Below, piece by piece: positions 13,419 through 25,657 of a stretch of DNA of 57,221 nucleotides. The notes under the pieces were generated by a model that ran no database searches, was not told the origin of the DNA, and saw only the letters and a list, made by a program, of their open reading frames with translations. This stretch comes from Bifiguratus adelaidae. Its lineage: Eukaryota; Mucoromycota; Endogonomycetes; Endogonales. A program made the position numbers and the translations under genes. Positions within the stretch are counted from its first letter, which is position 1. Each line of letters begins with the position of its first letter. The DNA lies in NCBI GenBank assembly GCA_002261195.1, contig MVBO01000096.1:1-57221 (forward strand), written 5' to 3'.

Positions 13419-13488
13419 AAAGCAGGTTGTATGTTTACATACCAAGAGCAAGGCCCTCTAGCTTGCTTTCGAAATCTCTACATGAAAT

Positions 13489-14466
13489 CTACGTTTGTTT
13501 GAGGAAATCATCAATGGCTCTGTGAATGAAGACATATTGTGGGAAAGCTTGAACCATGCTTATGCGTTGCTGCCTAAAGTCATTGACCATCTCGAATAGA
13601 TAGTCTCGTTCATCATCCTCCTGTTCTTTGTCAGCTATTCTTTGCGCCAAGAGTTCGAGAGCGTAGATGGTGCAGAAAGTGCCGGTCCTTCCACATCCCG
13701 CGCTACAATGCACCAGCATTGGGTGGTTCTCAGACGGTGGACCATTGAGCTCATTGGCGAGCTCAACAAGCCGTAGAATGGGTTCCGTTCGGTCTGGCGC
13801 ACCATGGTCTGGCCATCCAACAAAACACATCTGTGTCATTGTCTTTGCGTCCGACCTTCCATCAGCGAATATACATTCAACCGTGAGTTGGCGTACAACA
13901 CATTCTGCCATTGAATATTGCGTTTCTGAATCCAGCCGTATCCGTACGACTGAATGCCCTTTGGCATGATACTCTTTCGGGATCCCTATCGTTTCCGGCC
14001 AATATCTCGCGCACTTGTACCGGCCAAGTTCGTAGATATCAGTCAAGCAAACGATCACCTTGACGTCTTGTTGGAAAGCCATAAGCCAAAAATCACCAAT
14101 GGTCTCTTCAAGAGGACCTTGCGAGGCGATAAAGTTGATCGCTACATTGTGCGGAGGTGTGATGAAACTGGCATTTACGTAATCTGAGGCATCTTCCGTT
14201 GAACTCTCCGTCGGTGTTGGTGCCTTTGCGACGTTTAGCTTTACTCTGTTGCGGTCAAACGGGACGATATCAATGTACCGATTCTTGTCCGATTCCTTAC
14301 TCGCGATCGTGGTTGCAAACTGATAGTTGGTAAGACTCGCGCTTCGAAGTCGTTGGTGCTGTAGTTGGTTTAGCTCCTTGAATTCCCGCACAAGGAGCTC
14401 CTGTGCCTCGGCCGTCAGTCCGTTCGGTAACTTTTGTCTAAGAAAGCGAAACGGAACACGGGCCAT
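13489..14466 (-). CDS. Classical protein tyrosine phosphatase
   Basis: This single-exon frame of 325 residues encodes a cytosolic Cys-based tyrosine phosphatase. It carries the whole motif series of the family: the DYVNASFI region (Tyr-recognition strand), GPLEETIGDFW, the WPD loop in GWPDHGAPD, the P-loop HCSAGCGRTG (nucleophile Cys near residue 254) and the Q-loop RQQRISMVQAFPQY. There is no transmembrane segment or signal peptide. It resembles yeast Ptp1 and fission-yeast Pyp3, which act on MAP-kinase or cell-cycle substrates, but the substrate cannot be read from the sequence. TAA and TGA lie in frame immediately upstream of ATG 14466, so there is no contiguous in-frame N-terminal extension. 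The gene therefore begins just 10 bp after the DUG2 stop on the same strand. Confidence 0.95.
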   Translation of the reverse strand: MARVPFRFLRQKLPNGLTAEAQELLVREFKELNQLQHQRLRSASLTNYQFATTIASKESDKNRYIDIVPFDRNRVKLNVAKAPTPTESSTEDASDYVNASFITPPHNVAINFIASQGPLEETIGDFWLMAFQQDVKVIVCLTDIYELGRYKCARYWPETIGIPKEYHAKGHSVVRIRLDSETQYSMAECVVRQLTVECIFADGRSDAKTMTQMCFVGWPDHGAPDRTEPILRLVELANELNGPPSENHPMLVHCSAGCGRTGTFCTIYALELLAQRIADKEQEDDERDYLFEMVNDFRQQRISMVQAFPQYVFIHRAIDDFLKQT

Positions 14467-14476
14467 GAAAGACAAA

Positions 14477-17400
14477 TTACTTCATTAACGCTTTCAAGAA
14501 GAATTTTACAATGCGCTTTCCTGCATACAAGTTCTTTGATCGTATCCTTTCGTTCGTAAGATGTGCTTGATCGGTTGACTACACAGGAGGACAGGAAAAG
14601 CATGTCAGCAATGAACTGTTCGTGGAGTGGAGCGAAATTTTCGTACCTGACCCATAGGCAAATGAACCGCTTTTGCCTCGCAGAATTTCTCTAGCCATCT
14701 CACTGCTGGTATTGAACCTCCTTCGCGTATGTACAGCGGCATGATTCCCCATTCCTGTTTGTCATCCATTTGAGTATGCTGGATCATAAGCCCATCCTAC
14801 ACACGTACCTTTTCAATGGCTTCCGCGGCAGCTGTGAAGTATTCGTTGCTTGGATCGCCCAGCCACCAATCGGCAGATGTCAAGACTTGAACCTAGGAAG
14901 CGCAAAGGATCAATCTCTAGGTTTTAGCCAAAGAAGCTCCCAATTACCTCTATTTTGTTGTCGGTATCTAATGTTGCAAACATCTTCTGGACATAATCCT
15001 CGAACCGAGTGATGATGTCGCCAATCCCTTGATCTGGCACAATGCGGATGGAAACAGCCGCACGCACCGCCCCTGGTATAATTGTCGAATCGTTCAGAGA
15101 CACATCGACCTTGTGAATGGATAGCGTCGGAAAGCGCCAGCGAGCCATCAACGATTGCTTGTATTCCTGTGCCGTTCCTTTGAAGTCTTCGGCATGGTTA
15201 CTTTGCCCATCTTCGCTTGAGTTGTTCCGATTCCTACAATGCAGTACCTCGCATAAACACCAACTCCTTTTCAATAGTAGTGTTTGTTATCACCTTTCCA
15301 TCCACTCAACGATTCGATCGTAGTAATCTTCTTCGGTTGATGTGATTGGCGCGACCTTATCATAAAAGCCTATTGTTGTCTTGAGCATGTTTTGTATATT
15401 TTCTTCTGCGTCATGTGACTCACCTGGTATTGATACCTTTCCAGCTTCATCGGTAAGAGTAGCCAAAGTCTTGATCATATCTACCAATGGCTCTGATACC
15501 GCACCACCCGACATGCCAGAGTGCAGATCCGGTCGTGAACTACTGATTCGGATTTTGGCATGAATTACACCACGCAGACCATATGTCAGACACGGAACAT
15601 CCTCCCCAAGCCAGTATGAGTTACTGGATGCAAAAATAAGCCTCAATGTCGAAGAAAAAGGATGTCTGCTCTACCTGATCAGAATAACGTCTACCTTGCC
15701 AATAAGCGCCTAGGAATTGCAGTCAGCGCCCAGAATGTTGGTATCGTAGCCATGGGTACCTCATGTGCCTTCACTGCATCAAAAAAGCCTACGCTTCCGC
15801 TCTCCTCCTCACCTTCAACCAGGAATGACACCGTAACATCTAAAGATCCCTCTTCAAGGAGCTCATGGACAGCAAATATTGTTGCAAGCATTGGCCCCTT
15901 ATTATCAGAAACCCCGCGACCATACAAGTATCCGTCTCTGCCTGGAAACGGTACAGTCAGTTGGAAAGTGGTTAAACCTCTATGATCTGATTCTGGGCAA
16001 TAATTACCACAGCATGTGAAAGGGTTTGTGGTCCACTTGTCTTCTTTGGCTGGTATAACATCGTAATGGCCATAAACCAACACGTGTTTGGATTTGCCTT
16101 CCAATTTTGATCGAGCGTTTGCCGTGAACTTGCCGTAAACAATGGGATTTCGGCTCTCCTTGCCGGGTATCTAAAGAGGCCATGTATTAGGATATGTTTA
16201 GCTTCCAGTGCGAGGAATGATTACAGAGATCTTACCAAAACAGCATCGGCCCCCAATTGCTTAAAAATGTTTCGGAGGAATTTTGCGCTTGCTAAACAAT
16301 CGTCCAGGTACTTCGGATTTCCACTTATACTTGGAATAGCGACCCATCGTTCGAGTGCGTATAACAATAGGTCTATGGATGTGAGTCATGATCTGAGCTC
16401 AATTCCTCATCTCCAAACCTTTTCCACTCACCTGCGTTTTTTGCTATCTTTACAACTGTGGGATCGGCTTCAGTCGTTGCTTCCTCTTGCGATTCCCAAA
16501 ACTGTATCCGGCGATTCACTGAGTTAATCTCGCGCGGTAAGTGGACTTGTTGCACTTACTTTGATGAGATTGTCACTTGCACCGGAAACCACGAGGCGTC
16601 CCGAGTGTGTCAGACACAGTACTATGCCCTGATGATCGTCCCATGTTTCTGTACATTCGAATTTTCGATTCCATTTCTTTTGTGCAATATTCAATATGCG
16701 TTGTACTTATATCATGGATTGCTTACCTTTATCTTCCCGTCAGCAGATGCACTAAATACCAAGCCATTGCGAACAGTCAGAGCGAGTACGTCGTCCTAGC
16801 ATTGGTGAATATTGATGGATCGACGTGCAAGGTAAACGCTCACCTTGTGCGCCAGCATCGTCCGCACCACTTGGTTCTAAAATTGCAATTTTCATAAGCA
16901 TGATTCGTGCAGCAGGCATTCACGCACCGTATCCATATCCCATATCTTGCAATTAGTCGTCAATCTCAATTCAATTCAATACGATACCGTCACTTACCTT
17001 TATATCGCCGCCTTGCGTACCACAAAACAAATAGCTTTGTCCCAGCATTGCTAGCGTTAAGATTCCATTATCAAGACTGCCTTTGAGTACTTTTTGCAAC
17101 CGTAGTCCAGTCGAAGATAATTCCCAGACCTGATAAAGCTTATAAGCCAGGTTATCAGGGGGTTCGTCTCACCTTAACGTCTCCATCACCAGATCCTACG
17201 CAAAGTTAAAAACCGGTTAACATTACTGACACAAACATTTCCGCTCAGTGCCAAACCTGATATCAGCAATTCTTGATCTCCAGAACTCGATGATTCCAAT
17301 AGAAGCGTGTAGATATAGCCATTATGGGCATTCATAATCACATTCTTCTCTCCGATAACTCCAATAGCGAAATCCTCAGCATCGGAAGGGTTGGAGGTCT

Positions 17401-18403
17401 GCGATGATAAGCCTCTCATACCGGAAAGATCATCCAACTCTTTCTTCTCCTCAGCTGCGTCCAAGCCCCGGTCATCCACACTCATTTGATCCAGAACTTC
17501 TCGAAGATAAATTCCCGGAGACTGCCTTCCAGTACTGACTCCACTTCCTGACGCAAAGAACTTGGTCGTGGATGATGGGTATGAGTGCGGATATTGCAAT
17601 TTGTCTACACCAGAAGAGTTTGATTGCGGGTGAGGTTCAGGGTTGGGGTCTAAAAAGTTATACCACTACCAACAAGTGTGAGGGCGTAATACTGATATAG
17701 GATTTATAGCTACCTGCAAGCTAGTGTTTTGACATCCAATGAAGATGGAATCGAGTTTTGGCGAATAAACAAGCGAAAATATGTCGCCAACATCGAAGCA
17801 TGGTCGAATCAATTGCAGGCATTTCAGCGTTTCCGTTGACCAAACCTGGGATGCAAAGTCAAATACAATTCATGGCATTACAAAACTGTAGCTGTGCCGT
17901 ACCCGGACAGTGCCATCGCCTACATCCCCTGGTTAGTTATCCGCTTGCTCGGCAACGATCCGCATTTACCCGAGCTGCTGAATAGCTTTTTCGTGTCTGG
18001 AGATATCGTCAAACCTAGAACGCTTCCTTGATGTCCTTCCAGTTGTCCACAAAGCGTGAATGTCGCAAGGTCCCAAATCTAGTAGGATATGAGCTCGGCA
18101 GTTTTTGTTTTCTGACATATACGCACATAAATGTTACCTCCTTGGCTACCACTAAAAACGTAATGCTCGTTCGCAGCCAGAGACAGTACTGATTGATCCT
18201 TTTGTCCGATGGTATGGACACACCGTGGTGGCGGCTTCAACTGGTGGCGCTTTGAGGTGAGGTTGCCTAACAAGGGACTGGACGGTGAAAATGCTAGCCA
18301 TTCCAAGAACGTCATGAATTGAAACCATCATTAATACCATACCATATGACGGAGACGCTTGCCTATGAGGCGACTGCACCTGCATACTCGCCATGTGCTC
18401 CAT
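14477..18403 (-). CDS. DUG2: DUG2-type glutathione-degrading WD40/M20 peptidase
   Basis: Dug2 forms, with Dug3, the cytosolic complex that hydrolyses the gamma-glutamyl bond of glutathione. The N-terminal half is a WD40 propeller (for example SVLSLAANEHYVFSGSQGG, IWDLAT, SSSGDGTVRVWS, LLISGSGDGDVKVW). An M20 metallopeptidase domain follows from about 16500 down, with metal-ligand motifs YGHYDVIPA, GRGVSDNKGP and VEGEEESGS, and RPDLHSGMSGG in the dimerisation lid. The last exon reads STDQAHLTNERIR...KNLY, the conserved Dug2 C-terminus, ending at TAA 14477-14479. The gene is split into roughly fifteen short exons. ATG 18403 (MEHMASMQV) is the first Met that joins in frame to the propeller. It is transcribed divergently from the capping-protein gene across 111 bp containing a telobox. 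No DUG3 homologue is visible in the window. Confidence 0.92.
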
Positions 18404-18451
18404 GCTACAGAAGACGCGACTTTGAACAAGTTCCAAATACGGCAGGTTGAC

Positions 18452-18462
18452 TAGGGTTAGGG
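18452..18462. promoter_or_regulatory. Telobox-like element in shared promoter
   Basis: TAGGGTTAGGG lies in the 111-bp region between the divergent DUG2 and CAP1 starts. It matches nearly two units of the common fungal telomere repeat. Such teloboxes can bind telomere-type Myb proteins in promoters; function here is inferred. Confidence 0.45.
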
Positions 18463-18514
18463 TCTGTCCAACAACATTGCATCACGAGCCATGCTTCCTG
18501 CTTGAAACTCGACC

Positions 18515-19703
18515 ATGCAAGAACTGTCGGCGGCTGAGCGTATGAAGGCAGCGGAGAGCTTCCTTCTCCAGAGTCCGCCTGGCGAAATCAATGATGTGTT
18601 TCATGGTGAGCGGCTTGCAATCTACATCCCTTGCCTTTATAACACTCATTGGTCGAGTAGATATCCGCACTCTAATCAATAATGACGAAGCATTGCAGAC
18701 AGATGTACCCGATGCGTTGCTGAAATATCATACCGAACAGCTTACGACAGTGAGCAAGTCGAATTCGTCGGACTCGGAACAAGTAAGTTCAACCCTACTC
18801 CTGTGCTCGTTTGGAAGCCAAGGTTCTTACGCACTCTTAGGTGGTTATTTCGGAATACAATCGTGTTGAAGATCGGTTCATAGACCCTAGAAAGCGCGAG
18901 TCATTCAGATTTGATTCCATTCGCCAGGTAAGGCGCGCGATTTATCATGAACATTCAGAAATTCCTGACTTTTCCACAATGAAATCGTTTCAGACGGTAG
19001 AAGACGTACAAAGCTGCGAGATTGACGAAGAAAGTGAACCTTTAAGGTAAGCCTGGAAGACATTATTGCATGACTTTCGCTGATGTGTTGTAGATCCGCC
19101 CTCGACACCGCTGTTCAAAAGTACGCTTTGGAGCATTATCCTAGCGGGGTAGTTGGCGTTTTCAGTGGGTCAGAAGGAGCACTACACATATGCATTATCG
19201 ATAACAAATATAACCCAGCCAACTTTTGGTAAGAGGATAATTGACGACGATCGTGCGTGCTGTGATTCATTAACGATTTGCAGGAATGGCCGCTGGAGAT
19301 CAGTTTGGTCAAAGCAGGCCAATGATACCACGTGGAAAGGCTTGATAAAGGTCAATGTGCACTACTATGAAGACGGAAATGTTCAGCTGGAGAACGAGCG
19401 AGAAGTCGAAGTTACAATCGATGGCCGTGAGGTAGGTGACTGGAGGGAGGGGGGGCTACCCTTTGTGAAACTTGCTAATAGGACGTCTTACAGGAGGATC
19501 ATGAAGCATACGGCAAGGCGTTGCTCAAGCAGATAGCCGCGCAAGAGAAAACATTCCAACTCGCATTGAACGAAGCTTACGACGAGTTGGCAGAGACGAC
19601 ATTCAAAGGATTGAGACGAGCGCTACCGCTAACCCGCAACAAATTAGATTGGAACAAGATCTTGAATTATAGGATAGGCAATGAGCTAGGCTCAAGGGGA
19701 TGA
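18515..19703 (+). CDS. CAP1: F-actin-capping protein subunit alpha
   Basis: With the beta subunit this protein forms the heterodimer that caps barbed ends of actin filaments at cortical patches. The frame begins MQELSAAERMKAAESFL and ends with the family's diagnostic C-terminal stretch LRRALPLTRNKLDWNKI. The central FSGSEGALHICIIDNKYNP, FWNGRWRSVW and KVNVHYYEDGNVQLE strands are also typical. About seven exons can be joined, with introns near 18605-18658, 18784-18840, 18928-18993, 19049-19093 and 19430-19493. The expected length of roughly 265-275 residues agrees with the family. It converges with DMC1, leaving about 134 bp between the two stops. Confidence 0.97.
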
Positions 19704-19837
19704 AATTGTTTCAAAGATGGGTAATCTTGTATGGTATCGCAATCATTCCTTACAGCTTCTTAAATACGGCTCTTGCATTACATCTTTTGTTCAAACTTCT
19801 ATCGCTAAAGAACGGGCATTTATCCGGAATTAATCAT

Positions 19838-21395
19838 TCATCCGGAAGCATCTGTAATGCCACCTGTCGCAATGGCATAAGTTGCCTCCGCCTCTGGCAT
19901 GTCTGGGCTGAGATGATTTCAGTTTCAAGCGGCAAGAATTTGAATCAACTGACCTGTCATAGACCTTGGCAATGCGTTCTTCGCCTCTGCCTTTGCGGAG
20001 CGACAAGCGTGTAGTGGATCTGATGATAATTCCTTAGTAACAGTAGAGAAAGAACGAGTAGGATCTTTTTCACTTACGCATGAGCAAGAATATGTCCACC
20101 GACCGGTTTCTTAGGATCCGCAACGAACGTAAGACCACCTCCGGGGTCGGAGCTGACTTGATTCGTGATATAAACGGCCACATTGTACTCCTCGGCGATC
20201 TTAGACAATCGGTTAAGCATAGCATTCAACTTCTGTTGTCTTTCGGCCAATTCTCCGCGACCAGAGTAATCCGTGCGGAACAATGCAATGATTGAGTCAA
20301 TCACCTGCACAGTAACCATAGTGGTCAATAGATGCTTTTGGGCGATGCGGACAGACGTACCAATAACCTATAGATGCCCTTTTCTTCCGCGAACCGAGCA
20401 GCCACCTCTGTGATCAAATCCATCTGATGGTCACTATTCCATGCGCGTGCGACAAGAATGTTCTCCAAAGCTGCATCTTCATCGATTTGAAACCTTTTGG
20501 CAATGGCCCGAATGCGATCTGGCCGGAACTATCACGGAATCAATTGAACGGCCCGGAAGGGGCTATCAGTTTATGGACTCACCGTTCCCTCGGTATCAAT
20601 GAACGCTGCCTTGGACGAGCTTCCTCCCATGCTAGGCGGGAGCTGCACTTGCACACAAAGGGTGAGTCCAATCTGGGTCTTTCCCGTTCGGTATTCACCA
20701 AAGCATTCAGTGATGGACATTGTTTGGATGCCTCCTTCATTTGATAGGTGAGATGGCTTGCTTTCCACAAGTCAAAAAGATTGAAAAGCTTACCGCCAAG
20801 CAATGCATCGAGAGATTTGCTTCCCGTTGAAATCTTGATGACCTTTTGTCTCTGCACGGAGTATTCCATCGCGGTGATAAAAGTGTTGGACTATGGTCGG
20901 TTATTCCGTCACTAATGCTACTAAATCATTGCACTTCGCTGTATACTTGCCTGGATCTTTCCGGCTGCCTCCTTGATCTTGTCAATCTTGGCCTCCGAAA
21001 GACCTTTGATCTTGCAAAGGTTTTTGCGCGTTGTCATTTGTACGCCCTATATACAATCATCCAGACGGTCATTGATCAGAACTTATATCGTGATAAGCGC
21101 CAAAGAACTTACGCGAATCGTGCATATACCCGCACTTTTGAGCTTGTTGATATCAGCAGCCCCAATACCATGATTCTGGTGCCAATCTCGTCTTAGCCTA
21201 CGCGCGAGAGCATCACCCAATAGAGCATATATACCTGCAAATCATCGATTTCCGTGTAGAATAGCTCCTGATAGCATTGTCGGTTGGTTATCGGCTTGGT
21301 CGGCGAGGCAAAGGGGATGTACGTACCTCATCGTCCTCGAGCAATTGCTCGGCTTCGGCCACCATCTGATCTCGTTGAGCATATTCTACCGCCAT
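19838..21395 (-). CDS. DMC1: Meiotic recombinase Dmc1 (RecA/Rad51 family)
   Basis: Dmc1 forms filaments on single-stranded DNA and drives strand exchange between homologues in meiosis. The N-terminal helix-hairpin-helix region ([37 protein letters not shown]) is followed by the ATPase core. The Walker A is GEYRTGKTQ, and the Walker B region is [19 protein letters not shown]. The segment [19 protein letters not shown] and the downstream [17 protein letters not shown] fit Dmc1 better than Rad51. There are about ten exons. The intron after KEAAGKIQ (exon end near 20955) uses a GC donor (GCAAGT), the usual alternative class. ATG 21395 gives [10 protein letters not shown]. Its presence indicates that this fungus retains canonical meiotic recombination machinery. 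Confidence 0.95.
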
Positions 21396-21572
21396 GTTAG
21401 ACTGCAAACACTGCAAGGCAACAATCCAAGAGATGTGCAAGACAGAAAGAAAGAGAGAAAGTTCGCGTTCATCCTTCATTTCCAAATATATAAATGTCAC
21501 CACATTGTTAATTAATTGACATTGTGCCACTACTGCGCCAACTTGAACGGACTCGATGGTTCAATTTTTCAA

Positions 21573-24055
21573 TTAGGCGGGAGGGATAATACCAGGAATG
21601 ACATATTGCTCAAAGCAATTCAGGGCGCCCAGCAAACTAACGAGGATCAAACTGTGGAAGAATGTTCTGCGAAGAATCTTGCCTTCCTGTCCTCGAAGAC
21701 CAATGGTGCTGAGAAACACAAGGTTAGCGTAATTCAACCTCAATCTCGATGTTTTTTACCTGACACCAGTGGTGAGATTTTGAGGCGAAATCATTTTACT
21801 CATCACAGCACCACTGCTATTTGCAGCTGCCATCAAAATGGGACTGAGACCAATTTGACGGGCAGCGACCACTTGAAGGTTTCCGAAAAGAGCGTTTGAA
21901 CTTGTATCACTGCCACTGAGGAAGCAAGCTATCCAACCAAGGAACACAGAAAGGAAGGGGAAAGCTTTACCTACGGACGATAATGCCAAACCCATCGAAT
22001 ATGCGATGCCAGAGTAGTTGAACAAATAGGCAAGGGCGATGATGAACATGACCGTAATGATAGGGAAGAAGAGTTGATGAAACAAATCACGGATAGACCA
22101 CCACAGGATGATAGGCTTGTGTCCAGTCGCCATCAGGAGGATAAAGAACAGTATAGCTGAGCAAAGGATGCAGGTTCCGGTAGCGAGTGGTTGGAAAGCG
22201 TAGAGAGCAGCATACTTTTTGTTGTAAAGAGTCAGGTAGACTTGGTTGTTGAGCCCTTGAATGGGGATGCTCTTAGCTCCATAGTTGGCAACTAAAGTTC
22301 CCAGTGAATAATCAGTCCCTTGCACATAGATAGGATCAAGCGCCATCATCTACTTACTGCCGACGAATGTCCAAATGATAACCAGGACGCTATAATGGGA
22401 ATATGGCTGAGAACGGATTCAATATCACGTTGGCTCGTACTTACGCGATGCTTATCCATGGATACCAGGCCAAGATGGATTCCCACAGGTTTGGTTTGCG
22501 GCCTCGCGGATCCACTTCAGCTCCAACCATCTCAATCGCATGTACCTGAGGTCCGTCAGCATCTTGGTCGACGTTCTTGGGTACATTGTTGGTTTGCGCA
22601 TCACAAGCGTTCCTATTTTCCTCAACATAGCTATTGCCCAATTCTCCGTTCCCTAGCTCTGTCTTGTCCTCGTATCCATTGGCATTGGCGTTGTCCAGTT
22701 GATTGAGATTGCCATCCTCTGCTGGTCGACCTCCGTATTCAAGACGTCCGAGATCGCCATCTGCAGCAGGATTGGTAGTGTTGGTCTTCTCAACTTTGTT
22801 CCCACCCATGGCAGCCATGTCTTCCGCAGACACCAAGGTGTACTTTGCTGCCCAATCAGCATGGTCCCGAGGTTTCCAGAACTGGACGAGAGTGATAGTG
22901 CAGATCAGCGATACGATGGCGGCCACAACATCAGGTAATTCGGGTCCAACAAGGTTAGACATCTACAACAAGGGAATTAGAGAGCACTTTAAGGGTGGGT
23001 ACACATGACGCTTACGATGCCTTGCATGATTGCAAAAGATAGACCAGATACGAGAGAGGCGGGCCAGCAAGTGAGCAAGCTACGCCACCCACCTAAAATT
23101 ACGATTGCATACGAAGGTAGGAAAAGCGCAAATAACGGCAGCTGTCGTCCAATCATGGCTGAAAGAGGCTGGAAATACAACTCAATACCCAATTTCTCGT
23201 AGGGATACCAACGTGCGACAAACCTTGGCGGGCAAGCCAGTGACGCTGGCTAGGGTAGTGACTGGTACACCTAGAGCTCCGAATGCTACCGGCTGTGGTT
23301 CACGTGTGAGTTTCTCGCTACTGCACCAGCATCGTTGTTCCAGTGCCACCTACCGTTGTATCAAAGAGAAGCACGAGCACCAAAGCCTGCACGGGGTCAA
23401 ATCCCAGCTGTACCAGAAGCGAGGAGCAAATAGCACCAGGAGTGCCGAATCCCGCAACCCCTTCCAACAGGGCACCAAAAGAGAAGCCAATGATCAACAG
23501 AAGGATGCGCCGATCCGATGGTGTATACCACTATGACGGGCAATGTCATTTAACATGAACTCACACGTTCAACAAATTCACACGTACAATCATCCACCGT
23601 CGGAAGCTGTCAAAAAGGCCGGAATGGACCGAGAGGTTGTAAACTAACATCGCATTGACCACAATCCACATAATCGGCCACAGAGCAAAGCTGCAAATCC
23701 ATGAGTTTGTATTAAGTGATAGAAACCTTTGACTGTTGCCGCAATACTTACGCAAAACCGGCTGCTATACTCAAAAAGCATAACTGCGCTGGCATATGCC
23801 AAGCAAAGATTGAAATGAAGATGCCGACGACAAGTCCAATGAAGGATGCAATATAAGCTGGCAGACGTATAGCTCCCAGAAACACGAGCACGACAACGAT
23901 TGGGATGGCGCCCACAAAGAACGACCCTGCAATGGAACCGCCGATTGGCGTAAGCTCCTATGTGTAATAGCCCAGTTAGTCTCGACACAAGCTCGCTTTG
24001 CCGCGCTGCATGTCCTCACCTGATAAAACAACCCGTCTGTTGCGTTGTAACCCAT
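21573..24055 (-). CDS. LctP/LldP-type lactate permease
   Basis: This polytopic membrane protein belongs to the lactate permease family (LldP/GlcA type, transporter class 2.A.14), which moves lactate or glycolate with protons. Key segments include FALWPIMWIVVNAMLVYNL, the N-terminal half-repeat with its FGAL(L)EG-AGFGTP region near 23440-23500, LSGSDTSSNALFGNLQ and AAANSSGAVMSKMISPQN. A hydrophilic Asn/Asp/Glu-rich loop of about 130 residues (around 22500-22880) separates the two halves; bacterial members lack a loop this long. The frame starts MGYNATDGLFYQ at 24055, is cut by several short introns, and ends IIPPA-stop at 21573. Most fungi import lactate with Jen1 of the MFS family, so this type is unexpected. 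The introns show it is not bacterial contamination. Confidence 0.93.
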
Positions 24056-24652
24056 GAGTGGACGATCACAGCAAGAGAAGCAAGTGTATTTTAGGATTCT
24101 GTTCGATGCGAACACTCGCTTTTACGAGGCGCTTGTGGTGTGACGTGCCTCTCAGCTAAATTTGCTTCGGTTACCCCGTGCGACCCTTCCGACCGTCTAT
24201 ACTTCTCCACACTTTTCCATATACAAACCGGGTAACATCTGACCTTAACCTAAAAAGGTGATTGCAGCAGGTGATGTAAAAGATGTAACGCTATGCAAGA
24301 CTTAGCTCGGTCGTGTGAATCATTTCATCTCCCAAAAGTCGCGCTAATCTTGAAACCCATCTCGTGCTTTCATAGATCTTGTTGCGCACCCTTCAAACTT
24401 GAAATATTGAAATTATCATACGAAGTAATCCGTCAGTGAAATCGCTAGACCCCAGTGGCAAATGTTCAAATGGGGCATGATCGTTCCCACACACCGGAAG
24501 CGACCGATCCTTCGCATTTGTCCCGCATTTCTCTGTTCCCACTGTTCCAAGTTAACTGCCTAATTGGGGCGCGTGCTACCATCGTGGCAATCGATCAATC
24601 ATGTGACTGTTTGTCTGAGTACTGTTTTTGCTGTCGCGAAAGAACCGGTACA
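24056..24652. promoter_or_regulatory. Divergent promoter region, permease and UTR4
   Basis: About 600 bp lie between the two divergent starts. I see no reading frame worth reporting, no TATA box close to either start and no repeat. A plus-strand open frame from 24455 merely runs into the UTR4 start and is not conserved-looking. Confidence 0.4.
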
Positions 24653-25657
24653 ATGAGTCATCCACTGGTACTGGTCGATATAGAAGGCACTACAACGCCC
24701 ATCACGTTTGTAAAAGATACTTTGGTCGGTATCTCAAAAGCCTTAGAAATGGTAAGGACTTATTTTCCTGATGCGTAGTTTCCATATGTCTTGAACAACA
24801 TTCGCGACTTTCTCGACCGCAAGTGGGAATCACCGGAACTACACACCTATATAGAGCATTTACGTGAACAGGTACGGAGAATGATGCTTTATGAACGTTG
24901 GTTTGCTTATATTCAGACAACACTAGGGCCGACAGGATCAAATCAGTGGTGACATTGATGCCGTCCAGATTCCCGACTTGGCAGCCAGGTACGACCGTAC
25001 AGATCAATGACTGATTACCGCAATTCAACGTGATCATAGCCCTCCTGAAGTCGTCAAGCAAGCTGTCATTCAGAATGTAGATGCTCAAATGGAAGCGGAT
25101 CGTAAAATAGGCGCCTTGAAGGCATTCCAAGGCTACATGTGGGAAGAGGGTTACGCCAGCGGAGATCTGAAGAGCAGGTAGGTATTATGGCTCTTACAAT
25201 TGATAGCTCATGGACGCCTACTGCAGTGTCTATAATGATGTACCGGTGGCTTTCAAGCGATGGACATCCAACGGCAAAAAGGTTTACATTTATTCCTCTG
25301 GAAGCATCGCTGCGCAAAAGCTCTTGTTTGAGTTTTCCGACAAGGGCAATCTTCTACCGGTAAGCTTTAAGCATACCTACAATGCCATCCCCTAACGGTC
25401 TTTCACAGTATATTTCTGGTCACTATGATACGACCATAGGAGGAAAGACGTTGCCGTCCTCCTACGAGGCCATTGGCAAGTCACTAGACGCCAGCCCCCA
25501 AGACATCTTGTTCATCAGTGACAACATTCTGGAAATCGAGGCTGCCGAAAAGGCAGGATTGGCAACGGCCGTGTCAGTTCGACCGGGAAATGCGCCGATT
25601 GATCCCGACAGACTCGAGGGAAAAATGGTCATTGAATCTTTTGATAGTCTACCTTAG
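24653..25657 (+). CDS. UTR4: Enolase-phosphatase E1 (methionine salvage)
   Basis: This HAD-family enzyme (MtnC type) catalyses enolisation and dephosphorylation of the 2,3-diketo-5-methylthiopentyl phosphate intermediate in the methionine salvage pathway. The HAD motif I is VDIEGTTTPI. Motif II is the Ser of YSSGSIAAQKLL, the lysine is in TIGGKTLPSSY, and motif IV acidic residues are in DILFISDNILEIEAA. Six exons can be joined. The first intron starts after KDTL and the second exon opens FPYVLNNIRDFL; the short exon near 24929-24988 uses the acceptor just before GRQDQISGDID. The length, about 245-250 residues, agrees with the family. It converges with TCP1, with 210 bp between stops. Confidence 0.96.
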
